A stretch of 64,000 nt of DNA from Nymphaea colorata (GCF_008831285.2 NC_045138.2:28367934-28431933), one strand, 5' to 3'. Counted from the stretch's first letter, positions 37,592 to 50,299 are shown. Translations and numbers: made by a program. The notes: generated from the sequence alone by a model not told the origin.

Positions 37592-37693
37592 ATTTGCAGC
37601 TTAATTTCCACAATCTTTGAAATCAATGACTTCATCTCTCCCATTTGCAGCTTAATTTCCACAATCTTTGAAATCAATGACTTCATCTCTCGC
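37592..37693. repeat. 51-bp tandem repeat, two copies
   Basis: Unit beginning atttgcagcttaatttccac and ending in 'cttcatctctc', at 37592-37642 and 37643-37693, nearly identical. Not within a gene. Confidence 0.9.
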
Positions 37694-40600
37694 ATGTGAG
37701 AGTGTTTTTCCGTCGTCAAGTTATTTAGAAGAAGATGATGAGCTTTTCACGTGAAACCATGCCCGGCTAGCTTGAATGCGGACACTGCTGGGGGTAGCAA
37801 ATGAGTCAGATCCTTTAATTGGTAATAGTGTTGACGAAAACCACCCTACCTTTAATTGGTACCAGTGTCGACTTGTCAAACTTTCCGGCACTGGATCTGA
37901 TTCCGGCCGGCGCACCACCCAATGTGTTTATCTGTCTCTTTCGGAGCACTTTGCTTTCATAATTTTCAATAGTATTTCAGCAAAAAGAGCTTCCTATATC
38001 TCGGAAAACTGAAAAATGAAGAATAAAACTGTACTGCATCACTCTTGGCGGATCATTCTTGGGGAGAAGAAAGCGATCAGTCGATTAGTGGTTCTGCACC
38101 CTCATCTTTTTTCCTTGGAACAGTATACAAATTTATGCTTTAAATACCAGAAAAATACTGGAGCCAAACCAATTAACACACATTTGAATATATTTTTTTC
38201 ATTTTCGGTCGATCAGAAATATCTTTAGACGGATCACTGAATCACACTAATGATCTTGCGTACTGTGTCCTTTCATTTTCACTTCCTCTTCACCGATAAA
38301 CAGCTTCAATTGCAATTTTTCATTTCAGTATGAAGTACGAACGGGAAGAAAACATAAATCGAGTTTGAATTCAAACGAAGTTATGACTATGCAACATTAA
38401 CTGTATTTAAATAATCAAGAAATTGTCAACTCCGTAGCAAATTCAGTGCTACTAATTTTTTATGTGAAGCTCCCTCAGCTATTCACTCATGTTTTTTCAA
38501 CTTTGCTACAATAAATGAACTACCATCGAATTTATTGTGTAACGTTACGTTAAATTCTTTTTTATGTTCGAAACTCAGATTAAGTGAGCGCTCCACTTTC
38601 TGCAGAAACAGAACCTCGTATTTCTTGAATAAAATATTGTTTCAAAAAAATATATATTCTATTTTGCATGACACTGTATTGTCCCGTTCTTATTGGATCA
38701 TGTTCTTTAAAAATTCCCGCTTCATTCCATGTTGGATGAAGGGGAATTAAGTATTCGAAATCGCGTTTTGAATTTGGTAAATCGGCTACAGTAACCTATT
38801 ATTTGGATAAAAACAGTACTGTAAAAAATGTGGCAGCCTACGCTTGTCTGCAGTAAACAGTAATCTTTCCCCTAAAATTCAGGCAAGGAGGTGGTCCCTG
38901 TTAATTCAAATGGGGAGCCATTGATTATTATAAGTGAATGTTGTGTTCCTATTTCTTGATGCCAATCAACAAAACCATGGCTGTTTTAGAGAGAGAGAGA
39001 AGAACAGAGATTTATGAATTGTGAAGCTTGGGTGCTTCTTGTCATGTTTTTTTTTTTTTAGATGTGTTTGAATAAGGGTGAGTGGTTCATTTCACACCCC
39101 TGAGAGAGGCCACCGCCCCCTCCCCTTTTGTCTGCCTCCCTTGTTTTATACAGCATGTTTTGGGACTCGCAGTGACCACTATAAGATTCAAACACTAGTC
39201 TTTAGAAGAGCCGTTGCTTCCATGAAAGCAAGTAATTATTCAAGACACATTAAGAAAGTTCTTCAAGTTGGTTGTTTATGAACCCATGATGTATTTGGAT
39301 CATGCAACTCGATTCGACGAGGGAACCATAAAGATTCGAGACAATTAATCGGTAGCTGCAGATCTTATCTTGACATGTGCGCATCCTCCAAGTGAGTAGG
39401 GTCTCCACTGCTATGGAGAAGTCCGATGCCTTACCCAACCTCTTCTCCACGTAAGGTACATGGCCTACTTTTAGTGTCTGCTCACAATGCTTCAACTTGT
39501 GTGTCAGTGACCCCCTTTTTGAAGCGTAGAGTTTTGACGCTTTGAAGATTCGAAACAAAGATTGGCTGCCTAGAAGCTCCTACCCCGTTTGTTGCGCCAA
39601 CCCCTCTTTTTGAATATCTTGATATATTTTTTAATTAAAAATCAGATCTGTTACTCGTTTTATGTAGTCAGCATTGGTCCCCAATAAAATAACATAGAGG
39701 AGAGTTGAAGTTGGCGTTGCGAAGAACTCTTAGTAGAGTCTCAATATTGCAGGTCCAGGAGCAGTTGGTACACCACCGGCTTGGCCATTATCCGGTGTGA
39801 GATTCAAATTCAAATCCAATTAGTCAACCTGTTTAGTACTCAAATTTGAATTTCGCAGCTTGTTCTTTTATTTCCCGGATCCAATCCGACAGCTTCTCAG
39901 TCAGACAGATACTGAGTCTAATAAATGTGAATTTGAATCCAACTTGCCGTTTTGTGCATCTAAATGCAAACCTTCCTAAACTTCTTGGTCAGAATATACA
40001 TCCGGCCCCAACCCGACCCATTTACATCTCATGAGAATAGAACTGATTCTTTAATTAAAATTTGGTTCTATCTGATGCTTTGCAATTAATAAGTTGAGCA
40101 ACAAAAGTTAGCTAGGTCAGTTATAGATAGCTTAGGCCCTAAGGACTGAGCTAGGTCCAACTTAGACCAATCATTAGGTGGCGGAGACATGGATTTTACC
40201 AAAATAACAAAAGTTTTAAATGACCATGGAAGATGGTGGCACCCCTTTGCCTTTTCACATTAAATATTAGCCACCAAAAGTGTTGGTGGAGTACACAAGG
40301 GCATCCATACAAAACCCCAAATCCACACCCAAAAGGCTAACATCATGGCCTTTTCTAAATGTTTGTTCTTTCTCCAAGAAATGGTTCATATTGTATGTTG
40401 GGTGAGCAGGAGGATTACGGGCAAGAGCAGAAGCCCTTCTTACTTACCGTCACCTTCAGGGTCCAAAGCTTTGTTGGAATCAAATAGTGAGATATCTACG
40501 TGCTTCAACTGCAGAAACTCATAGTGCCAAGAAGGACCGCTTCCACAAACATGTGAGAAAGTGGAACTTTCTTAGGTTTATGAGAAAAACCACTTTATGT

Positions 40601-41220
40601 AAGTGTGTGCCAAGGTTGAGAAAGTGCAGCCTGGGAAAGTTGTTGCAAGTTGAGAGGTTTCATATAAAGTTACCCGAAAAGGTGGGTGATGGGTCTCAGC
40701 GAACTTGTTTGCTCTAATTATCCAAAAAATCAAAAGTTCTTACACTTACTTTCTCATAATTGGTGGTATGATATATGATGTTCATAGAAGATGTGGTATC
40801 TTGCATATGTTATGCTCTTGCCAGATTATATAATTTTTTAGAGCTGGACAAGGAAATCGCCGAGATCTTGGGAAAAAATTAAAAAAAAAAAAAACTAGTG
40901 ATCAAAAGGTTCAAGACTATGATCTTGATGAATTGTGGTTAACTGACGAAAGTGCTAATCTATGTTTCAGTTGGAAAACTATGATAAGCCATTGCCTATC
41001 TTGGTTTCGCAGCCAGCAACAATCGTGACTTATTATTTTCTTCCAAATTCTGATCATTGAGTTGAAAGGCTCTTGTGAGCTACAAGGATACAATTCACTT
41101 ACGATCAAACCCTCTTGATGCTTAATTAGTGACAGAGAAGAAGCACAAGAGCTCATGAAATTGAACAAAGAAACGGGAAATAAGACAAATTTTTACAAAG
41201 AAGGACCGTTTATTGCCTTG

Positions 41221-43285
41221 TCACCAGCGAGTTTGAAGGGAGACCAGGTAGTCTCTATCTAAGCCCCAGCATGGGCTTGGCTCGGTAGACCGATCAAGCC
41301 GATTCACTACAGTGTTCTTGAAACTGAATGGTTCTGCGGCCTGGGAGGAAGATCTCTGCATTCTGACGCCACTCAAGCTTGCTCGGGCTTCAACTGCTTC
41401 TTGAAGAGACAGCCTCCTCTTCGTGAGCGGATCTGGCCGCTGCTTGGGAGCGCTCTGCGACCGGACCTTAGCTCGAGACGACTGAGTGTTGGCCATGTAG
41501 TTGGGGCTGTTGCTGTATCGTCTTCTGACTCCATCCCCACAAACGCTCTTTGTTGGTGTGGATCTGATGTCTTGCATGCTGGACTTGGAGAATCTAGGCG
41601 TGCTCTGTGCAGTGGAGAACCGGCACTCGTCGCCTGGTATGCTCCAATTGAGGGACCAACTATCCGGCACAGAAAGCCGGCCAGGAACGGGCATCAGTGG
41701 TGAGGAAGCAGGGATGATTGGAGGGTGATAGGAACATGCCTCGAAAGGCGGGGAAAACGTGAATGATTCGGAAGCTGACAAATTTCTCCGGCGAGGGCGG
41801 GATTTTGTCCGGAAAGTGTCGATCTCGACAATCTTTGGACTCTCCGGTCCATTTAGACCGTTCTCTATCGAAGCAGAGATTCTCCTACTGTGGATGCTCG
41901 GCATGTTCTCGCTTCTTGTTTCATCAAATCTCTCCTGAAATTTGAAATTTGAGGGATAATTCATCAGTAGCAACATACCAACAAAGTATCATTAGTACAT
42001 TTGATCTGCTAAATGGGTAGGGAACACAGAGCAACCCACTTATTCAACACTCAATTGTCACAACCAAAAGAAGAAGCAGATAACTCACCATTGATCGTCG
42101 AGGACAAGCTTCGTGGAGAAATTTGGGGTCCCTAATGTGGGAGGAGCGCGCTTGACGCAAACGCATTGTAGCTTGAGCTCGGAAGAGCGCCTGCATACTG
42201 TGAAGTGTCGCAGCAGCTTCTTTCCTGACCAGGTAGCCACGAACATGTGCCTGTAGCTTCACGAGGCCTTTCAAGGCTCTGAGTGCCTTCTTTGCCTGCC
42301 GTCACCAGCGTAGGAGACGTCAACAAAATCAAGCAAACGTGAATGACAACAGGAATGCATAAACAGCTGTCATCATCTTCACTAGTCAGGTCAACCTGGC
42401 TTAAGGTATAGTACCGTAACCACTAAAGCGGGAAGCAAAAATAGAAAAAGGTTTGTAACCAGAGGTGAGAAATAACAAGATTCCATTGTGCAAAACCAGC
42501 CATTGGTGTTCTTGCTAACAGAGGCTAAAGAAAGTCCCAGTAATCTTTGCCCCGAAGCCACTTAAAAATTTTGAATTCAAATTGGTAATCAATATTTCAG
42601 AAATGATCTTATAAATAACCCTTGAAAGGCGATTTTATTCGGTCGTGATGATCAGTAAGGCCGACTGTTCAACGTTATATGAAGACACCACCGGCACACA
42701 TAAGATTAGAGGACGGAAAACGGCAAAATTTTTTTGTACTGGCTAGAATTTTCCGGCGGAAAGGTTGGATATTTACCATGTCCTGTCCTGACCGTCCATT
42801 AGCGTAAAACCCCAGAGGAAGACCCCTTTTCGCAGTAGTAAAAAGAAGGTCAGAAACTAAATTGCATGGTAACGATGCCTTCTTTGGCTTACCAGGTAAC
42901 CACGAAACATGGTCTGGATTCTGATGGCTGCCCAGTGTTCGCGGCTAGTACCAGTAAACGCCGTATTCCGGCTGTGGCTGGTTAACCTGACTACCGCTGC
43001 AGCTGCCTGAGCAGCAGCTACAGCAGCATCAGCAGCAGCTGCAGTGGCAGCTGCTACTACTATGGCATGCTTGCTCTGCTCCTTCTCTGCCTCCGTGAAG
43101 AACACATCACGGTAGGATTGAGCCCATCCCTCGGAGACAATGGGCACCGGCGGCACCGCCCCTGTCCCTTTACTAGAAGGCTTCCCAAAGCTCCACCTCC
43201 GCTTCTCTTTCCTGTCAGCCGTGCTCTTCTCCGTGTCCTTCTTCCCTCCCCATAGACTCCTCAGCCACCTCGTTGCTCTTCCCAT
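41221..43285 (-). CDS. IQD: IQ67-domain (IQD) calmodulin-binding protein, copy A
   Basis: Plant IQD proteins bind calmodulin or calmodulin-like proteins through the IQ67 region and scaffold microtubules or the plasma membrane. Minus-strand exons 43285-42893, 42295-42089 and 41934-41221 join in phase 0 to give 437 residues. The start [16 protein letters not shown] is the usual basic IQD N-terminus. An Ala-rich helix spans 78-98. IQ67 spans about 117-183: [16 protein letters not shown], then [16 protein letters not shown], then [11 protein letters not shown], with the family's conserved phase-0 intron inside the first IQ motif, after residue 131. The C-terminus carries the DUF4005-like motif [20 protein letters not shown]. 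Much of the rest is Ser- and Arg-rich, suggesting disorder and nuclear or microtubule binding. Copy B at 52119-54012 is a paralogue in the same orientation. Confidence 0.93.
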
Positions 43286-43335
43286 TCTTCCTCAAAGTAC
43301 TCGAGTTGATGTGAACCGAACAAGATGCTTGAACT

Positions 43336-43356
43336 CTACTTATCCTCGGTGGCCAT
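43336..43356 (-). promoter_or_regulatory. Short uORF in IQD copy A leader
   Basis: An ATG directly after the inferred splice acceptor opens a six-residue frame, MATEDK, then TAG, ending about 50 bases before the IQD start codon. The base after the ATG is G, favourable for recognition. If this exon is in the mRNA, the uORF could lower IQD translation. Whether it is translated is unknown. Confidence 0.4.
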
Positions 43357-45032
43357 CTGAAGTGTCAAAGGAACACGGTGTTAACTATCCGATGCTAAGC
43401 AAAAGCAAAGAAAACTAAGCATGAACAGGTCGATTTCACAAGCTAACAATGCGTAGAAAGACAAAAGAAAAGTTGAGAGGCACAGAGACAGGGAGCTTAC
43501 AGTCTAATGGAAAGCAAAGGAAAGCTAAGTATGCAGACTAACCTGAAGGACAAGAGAAAAGTTGAGAGGGAGAGGTTGCCTTTTGTAATCAAGCATGATT
43601 GTGGTCCTTAATAATTTGAAATAGTAATATTTTTTTTTATGGTAGTGGGTGATGGGTGCGGATTGGATTGTAGCAGGCTTAGGAGCAAATGCATAGTCAT
43701 TTGTATATTTAAAATGAAAAGAGAGAAGATTTGGAGTATCACAAAGCAGCGGGCCACATGGCATACCAGCCTTAATTTTTTCTTCTTTTATTTGTTTTTG
43801 CTGTTTGTGGCAGCAATTAAAATAATAGAAAGTTTGAGATCTACCAGCACCAATTAAAGAAACCTTTTCTTTCCAAAAAAATGAAGGAGTGATGTAATAA
43901 TAGTCACTTTATGGATCAATAAATCAAATCAACCAACACCATTTTGGGGCAATCGGGACCCACGCATAAAGGATTCAAATTTTATCAAGCCCCAGCTAAG
44001 GCTGACAAGTGACACCAATATGGGCAGTCAAAAGGCTTCTTTTTTTTTTTTTTCTGCCGCAACTTCAAAACCATGCCGAGCTTATGGGCCACAGTACCGT
44101 GTGCTGCCATTAATCTTGCTCCTCTTGCACAAAGAGGTTGGACCTACAACCCAACTCATGTATCATTTCAAATTTTACTTGCTTTGATCAACGGTCCCAT
44201 CTTAGGGGACAGGTAAGAACACAGTCGAATCGTCATAACAGAAGATGTCTGTATATTAGCTTGTAAAGGGAGACCCAATTCAAGCCAAGTTGTTATCTTG
44301 GGCAGTGCAGCATCAGTTTCTGAGTTTGCTAAGGGTGCACCTTCCAAACAAAAGCTAGCCAACTTGGTAGCCGGAAACCGTGCACCTGTTCTGAACCAAC
44401 TTGACACAGGCCAGGCCACGGTCTCGACTCGAGTTCAACGGTACCCAAACCTCAAGAGCCAATGCACCACATATCTAATTGATTCCTTTCTTGTTTCTAG
44501 GCCTTGAGGAGAAGATCAGAGGATCGGCCCGGGGTCGAGCTCGACTTGACATTATAGGTTCTGCTCTGCTCAACTATGGCCGGCCCTTCTCGCGCACGGC
44601 CACCGCGGTGTAGACTTAGATCGAGCACGGAGTGCGCAATTTGGTCGATCCCAAAGACCAAGATAAACGATCGGTTCGACAATCGGAAAAGGTAAAAACG
44701 CATCTCAGAATGATCGTCACCCGATCACACGACGATCTCTCTGCGTAGATCATTCGAACTTCGAAGTCTCTCGACAGGGAAAGAATTCACACGCATGTGA
44801 ACGAACGAATTTCCTCCAGAAACCACAGCGAGAGAGCATTGAGTTTTCCTTCCAATCATGGATTACTGATTCGCACAGATAAGTAGGAAAATATGTGATA
44901 CTCCGACCGGTCATATTCCGGCTCTGATTTGATTAGGATGTGCTACCAATGACAGAAAAATACAACTAAAATGAACACAGAGAGAAAGAAAGAGAGAGGA
45001 ACGTACCAGTGCTCTAGAATAGCTTGCGATGA

Positions 45033-45112
45033 TGATGGTGGTGGTGGCGGGCGCAGGGGTGATGGTGGTGGTGCTGGAGGTGGCAGAGGCGGCGGTGGAA
45101 ATGGTCGGTGAC
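45033..45112. repeat. GGT/GGC-rich trinucleotide tract
   Basis: Imperfect (GGT)n with GAT, GGC and GCA interruptions on the plus strand. It lies inside the inferred first leader exon of IQD copy A. Confidence 0.8.
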
Positions 45113-45949
45113 GGTTTAAATGAAGCAGAGTACAACCTATACCACTCGAAGCCGAAGCAGAGAAGGGCGTGAATGAAGGGGACAGTGAGGAATTAGGGTT
45201 TATCACATGTTTGTCCTTGACTGCAGCGTAAAGAGCCTTAATATATATATATAAAAATTTTCCAAACTGCGTTGCAATTTCATGTGTGAGATTACTGCAA
45301 ATAAACAAGAGGCAAGCACGTGGTCGCTAGAGAGAGATGGATGATTTGACGGAACTGCCCTCCGCAACTTAGAAGATCCAACCTTTTCTAGGCCAAAGAT
45401 GAGAAACGACTGTCGCTACTCGCTCTATCGGAGTAGCGTTTGCGAGAGACTCTGATAGCGCTGCAGCAACAGCGACAGATTGAGGGAGGATAGGAGGTTT
45501 ATGTCCATTGGCCAAGGGTTTAGTGACGGCTGCAGCCTACCATATTCCCCCCTATACCTTTCCATCTTACCCTAAAAAAGCAAAGCTGTGACATGACACT
45601 TCGACCATGTCCTGCTCATTTGAATCAATCAGCATCTTCTCTCTCTCTCTACATATATTTATATATATTATGTTCAGTCTTTATATGTTCACATGAAAAA
45701 TGAAACTAGGTGATGGGTTTGTCTTATATATGGGTATGTTTTAAGAAAGAGAGAGAGAGAGCAGATGAATGGAATCTGAGTCTGAGCCATGTTCAATGAA
45801 AACTGGGTTTCTTGCATCTACTTTAGTACCTGAAGTAGGCAGGTTTGACGAACAATTGTACTGACTTATTCGATCTTCGTTTACAGTTGATCACGGATGT
45901 GTCATGCATGTAGGGACGTGTCAAACTCATCGATGCATGACTTCTTCTC

Positions 45950-46540
45950 ATGCCTGAGATTTTAGTTTTCTTTCTTCTCCTGTTCCAGATTTTCTTTTTG
46001 ATGGATTCAATGGTAACTCAAGATTCGGCGAAGCTGAGACTTGTTCAAAACTGTCGTAACGAGAGAAATTTTCTGGATCTTCAACAAGATTTGAACGCAT
46101 CCCTCTCTCTCTCCCATATCAATGAAGCAAGGAAGCGGTCAAAGTGGGGGGTTTCCAAATGCACCCATTTGCCCAAAGAGTGGGATATTCAAGAGACATT
46201 CGTTCCATGGAGCACAACGCAGTACCCCAAGTTCCCAAGATATCCCACATTTCTAGATAAACATGATGAACTTCAATTCGAAAATTTCCCAGTCTTCGAA
46301 ATCAATCGAAAGAATGGAATTCCAGCGGTCCCTGATTTTCCGGAAGAAGCGGTGCGCGTTAAAGAAAAAGCAAGATCGAAACAAAAAGAAAACCCCTTAA
46401 ACCAGATCCTGTTCTCACTAACAGTGACACATCAAAATCAGGACTACAAAACTGTCCAAAGCACAAAACCGGCGGTGCTCTTCAGTAACTTCAAGATCTG
46501 CCAACAAAATATGCAAATATTATATATCTGTATCATATGA
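45950..46540 (+). CDS. Unrecognised 196-residue ORF
   Basis: One of the longest uninterrupted frames outside the named genes. It starts at a true ATG with a hydrophobic segment (MPEILVFFLLLFQIFFLMDS, residues 1-17) that could be a signal anchor. A second Met at residue 18 (MDSMVTQDS) would give a soluble product. The rest is polar, with KFPRYPTFLDKHDELQFENF in the middle and a basic KEKARSKQKE stretch near residue 140. The C-terminus (ICQQNMQILYICII) looks like chance coding. I recognise no family. It lies upstream of IQD copy A, on the opposite strand. It may be a decayed gene or non-coding. Confidence 0.3.
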   Translation: MPEILVFFLLLFQIFFLMDSMVTQDSAKLRLVQNCRNERNFLDLQQDLNASLSLSHINEARKRSKWGVSKCTHLPKEWDIQETFVPWSTTQYPKFPRYPTFLDKHDELQFENFPVFEINRKNGIPAVPDFPEEAVRVKEKARSKQKENPLNQILFSLTVTHQNQDYKTVQSTKPAVLFSNFKICQQNMQILYICII

Positions 46541-46544
46541 AAGA

Positions 46545-49500
46545 TGGGTCCAGGCCTTTCCCTCCAATGCATTAACCTTTTTCAAATTTAAAGAGAGACA
46601 GAGAGAGAGCCAATAATTTATGGAGCAAAGAAGCCAATAATTTATGCCCCAAAAACAGCTGCTGCGCCGGTAAGAATAAGGCCAAAACAAGGGAAGGAGG
46701 TGGTGGAAACGAAGTAACTCATCAGGCCGAGCAATTTAAATCAGGTAAATTCCTTAATTTCCCAACGGTGAAAGGACAGTTTGCTTGACCACAAGTGAAA
46801 GAGAGAGAGGTATCTCTTCTCTTCTGCTGCTGCAGTCTGCAGAGCTTCAACAGAGCCAAGCACAAATTCCAACCACCGCCCCTTGAGGAAATTATTTTTT
46901 AATCACCCCCAAAAAAACTGCTCCTCCCAAACCCCAAAAAATCCCCTACCTCATCCCTTCTAAGGAAATTTATTACATGGGTACCTGGATTTTCTGCTGA
47001 ATTCGATGTCCTGGTGCCAGTTTTCGAAATTTCCGATACAGTGCTGTGCATTTGAAGCAGTTATCCATAGAAATGGAAACTTATGAATAAGCAAGAGTGG
47101 CCCATAATTGATGCATATTTGAAAAATACTATTTGGCTCCCCAACAAAAAAGTTTTGATCACACTAACATGCCATAAAATATACATTGGCAACTAAATTG
47201 GCTTATTTAGCAGATTTGTACTTATTAACGCCCTACCTACCTCAATTGGAACTGTTTTGGCTTCCTATCAGTAGTCATCAAAATTTTGACAAAAAAGGGA
47301 ATTAAAAACAAATTAAGTGATTAGCAATTCACAGAAATCGGCAAACATTATTCCATACGGAAAACAAATTGATTTGCCACTAATTCAATTTAAAGAAAAA
47401 ATTATGTCTAAATTAGCATATTGGCAGCATACTTATATATATTTATATTTATATTTATATTTATATTTATATTTATATTTATATTTATATTTATATTTAT
47501 ATTTATATTTATATTTATATTTATATATATATAACACATACACACACATTAGATAATTAGCTCTTGTAAGAGTATTTGTTTTGGAAAATGTTATATCTAT
47601 GGTGCTGCTCTTAAGAGTTGGCACTAGACCATGAAAATGGCGTCGAGCATATTATATCTATGGTGCTGCTAGACCTTGAAAATGACATCGAGCATACCTC
47701 AGTCGAACCAAGCTCAATAAAAAAATTTATTAATTTTAAATATATATATATATGTGTGTTTTTATTTTTTTATGATTGAATCGGATTGAACTCGAGTCCA
47801 ATCCAATTAATCGGGCTTAAACCCTATTAAGTGATAAATTTAGACATTTTGCAAAAGATCATAAAGAGTATTTATTAAGTCAGGGTCTTGGGCTGACGCA
47901 TGCATGCTATTAAAAAGGGTTTGGTGTCCTGGACAAGAAATTTCAGTGAAAAAGGAAGGGACATGAAATTTCAGAAGAAAAGGCGGTACTGACAGGGAAC
48001 TTTTTTTCTTTTCTTTTTCTTTTTTTTTATCCTTTTCTGAATTTTTTAATATTTACATTTGGGTTTAGAAAGGGATGATGAAGCAAGGATGATGCAACCA
48101 AGGCAGGTAAAAGGGTGGAGAAGAAGTACGATTCAAAAAATTCCCTCCTTTCCTTGCTTCCATCAATCAAACGCATCAAAAACCATATCCCTCCCTCTTT
48201 CATCATCATCATTGAACAACTCGTCCTTCGGAACTCCAACCCCATGCCCTTCCAAACGACGCCAAGTCCAACATCTTCCCCCCTTGTCCGGACCACCGTC
48301 CCAAATCTCGGTAACCTTGTGGTGATTGAGATTAAGATTATATCGGGATAAATTAAGCGGTTTTTATTTTTTTTATTTTTTTTTTAGCTAGAGAAAAGTG
48401 TGACGAATGAGTATAATGTACCTGAAGAAAGTGAAATTTGAAAAAGGTTTTGGAACGTGAAATCAAAAAGTTAATAATAGATGATGTTCAACTGGGAGTT
48501 CGCGTTTGAATGCCATGATAGAGTAACCACAGTCGCCTTAATCACTAACCTTTTGACATGAAAGCCCCATGTAAGAAGTTGGCGAACTTCCAGTTTTTCA
48601 AACACTCCTATTCATTGTATAACTTCACTATGCTCTGGATTCCAGTCCATAGGAATGAATCATAGAGAAGAGTTGCAGAGCACAACCTAGCAAAAAGAAA
48701 TCAGAATTTCTACAGTAAAAATTACACAATTCTGTAGTGGAAGAAACCCCAATAGCTTTCATTGTGCTCAACTGTGTCACTGCAGTAACCTGCATCAATG
48801 AATTGGGTAGGCTAAAAATAAAAACTGAAATTTCAATAGTCATCAAATGGTTAAAATATTAAAAGCATGTTGTCGAAAGCACTGTAAACCGTTGCTAAAA
48901 ATATCTCAAACAGTTTTCGCACTACAAACTCCCACTAATGTTTCTGTCACAACTATCTTTCGGGTATAGATGTTCAATTTTGAGACATAGAATGATATCT
49001 AGCATCCATCAGATTTGAACTCACCCCCATCGAAGTTATTGATTTACTAAAGCTACCAACCGATACCATATTGGGTCTTTAGTTGGATATCTATGGGATT
49101 AACCCTATGCAATAACTATATATATTTACAATATTTTAGAGCAAAAGGAGATGGGGTCTGAAGTGGGTATGGGCGGTCGCTTGGGACCGGACCGATTTGG
49201 TGCATCTCGGGCTGTGGCATCGGTTCTTTCAAAGTCAAAACCCCCTACGGTAGCGTAGTGTGTAGCAGAGTAGATACGTGGGTCTGCCACTGCTTTTGAG
49301 GCCAAGTTGGTGGTGGTGAAGAGCGGAGCTTCGGGTCACATGCATGTAGTTATCAAAAGCTGCATGGCTGGGTCTCACCTGCGCCCGATGTACGGCCCCT
49401 CGAACCTTTTTGCATTATATATTATATGTTCACCCTGTTTGATTGCCTCACGTCATAGCTTATAGCTAGACACCATGTCACACACACACACGCACAGAGG

Positions 49501-49993
49501 GGTAAGCTCAAGCTATTCAAATATGTCATCTACAGTGGTCAACTTTTCTTGGTCGATTGATAGATTATACATGTATCTGTTTCTGTGTTTAAGACGTCTT
49601 GTCAGTTTGATAGGGCGTGAATGACATTTTCTGTGGCGTCGAGAAGTAGAAAGAACTCAGGTAAAGAGAAAGTTGGCCTCTGCATAACTTTTAAGTATCA
49701 GTTTTCATTCAATCCACTGTGGGGATGTCCTCTTTGGGTGGAGTCCCTTCGTTCTGGGGCACATCATCTACACCATCAAACACGCCAAATTTTCCTTTAT
49801 TTACGAAGACCAGATTCACCAAATATTACCACCAAACTTGTCGTCCAACATTAAGTTGCACTGTTTTACATCAAGCTACGTGCATTACAGTTACAAACGC
49901 GTCCATGCTGAGAATTTTCGACATGACAGGTTGTTTATCAATAACATTCCTTGAATATATGCTCGAGAAAAAACTTCATCATCAGATTCAGTA
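46545..49993. other. Spacer between the two IQD genes (left part)
   Basis: No supported gene. It contains a long hexanucleotide repeat (47434-47533), poly-T/pyrimidine tracts around 48001-48030 and 48360-48385, and short frames without motifs (for example 48059-48351 and 49621-49997). Confidence 0.5.
47434..47533. repeat. (TTATAT)n hexanucleotide repeat
   Basis: About 14 essentially perfect copies of a 6-base unit, flanked by TA runs. Both strands show fake open frames through it. Confidence 0.97.
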
Positions 49994-50242
49994 TTAATTT
50001 AGGTGTGAAATTTGGTTTTTTAATGTTTGTTTATTAATTGAATGTACAAGTTCTTTCACTATTCTGAAACAGTTATACTCTGCAACTGGTGGAATCTTCC
50101 TGTACGAGTCGTCGAACCCGAGAGGAACTGTGTCTGTGGGAATCTTCCTGTTCAGCTCCTGATCATCAGTTTCCATCAACGGCGGAAAACCCAAAAAGCA
50201 TAAAATGAAAAACACAGAAGGGGCGAGCATTAATCTGAGCAT
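49994..50242 (-). CDS. Small secreted-peptide-like ORF (82 residues)
   Basis: The ATG at 50242 opens directly into a signal-peptide-like start, MLRLMLAPSVFFILCFLGFP, with a hydrophobic core at about 8-18. After the likely cleavage region come two similar short modules, DDQELNRKIPTDTVPLG and DDSYRKIPPVAEYN, each with DD a few residues before RKIP. The remaining tail (CFRIVKELVHSINKQTLK...) looks less constrained and may be an unspliced extension. The layout, signal peptide plus repeated short motif, is that of a peptide-hormone precursor, but the motif matches none of the families I know (CLE, CEP, RGF, PSY, IDA, PIP, RALF). A CT-rich leader of about 60 bases lies upstream on that strand. It could also be chance. 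Confidence 0.3.
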   Translation of the reverse strand: MLRLMLAPSVFFILCFLGFPPLMETDDQELNRKIPTDTVPLGFDDSYRKIPPVAEYNCFRIVKELVHSINKQTLKNQISHLN

Positions 50243-50299
50243 TCCGTCGAGCAATAAGAACACATATAAAAGAAAAGGTTGAGCCTCGCTCAATAAAAA

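Larger units (their letters stand above)
34137..41220. other. Spacer between pectinesterase and first IQD gene
   Basis: 34137 to about 34300 is probably the PME 3' UTR and 40920-41220 the IQD 3' UTR. Between them I see no supported gene. The ORF at 36677-37072 (131 codons) has no recognised motif and lies beside repeat-like segments. 36215-36330 and 36476-36600 share phrases of the type 'ttcgactt.catct.gg.ggta.gatgaaata', suggesting two diverged copies of a short dispersed repeat. 39780-40040 is a ribbon of 'attcaaattcaaatcc' phrases. Confidence 0.5.
43286..45200 (-). promoter_or_regulatory. IQD copy A leader, with probable 5' UTR intron
   Basis: On the minus strand a good 3' splice site (tgacacttcag) ends at 43357, about 70 bases before the ATG. 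A plausible donor (gcactg|gtacgt) lies at 45007/45006, after a Pro/His-like CCACC-rich stretch (45010-45115). This would give a first non-coding exon near 45007-45200 and a leader intron of about 1.65 kb. An AT-rich TATA-like run lies at 45239-45252. Splicing is inferred from site quality alone. Confidence 0.4.

Noticed and set aside
44911-45308. Pro-rich or Thr/Ala-rich minus-strand ORFs
   Set aside because: They come from the GGT/GGC trinucleotide tract and fit better as an untranslated leader exon of IQD copy A.
47317-47624. ORFs with Tyr-Leu or Tyr-Lys repeats
   Set aside because: They are translations of the TTATAT hexanucleotide repeat.
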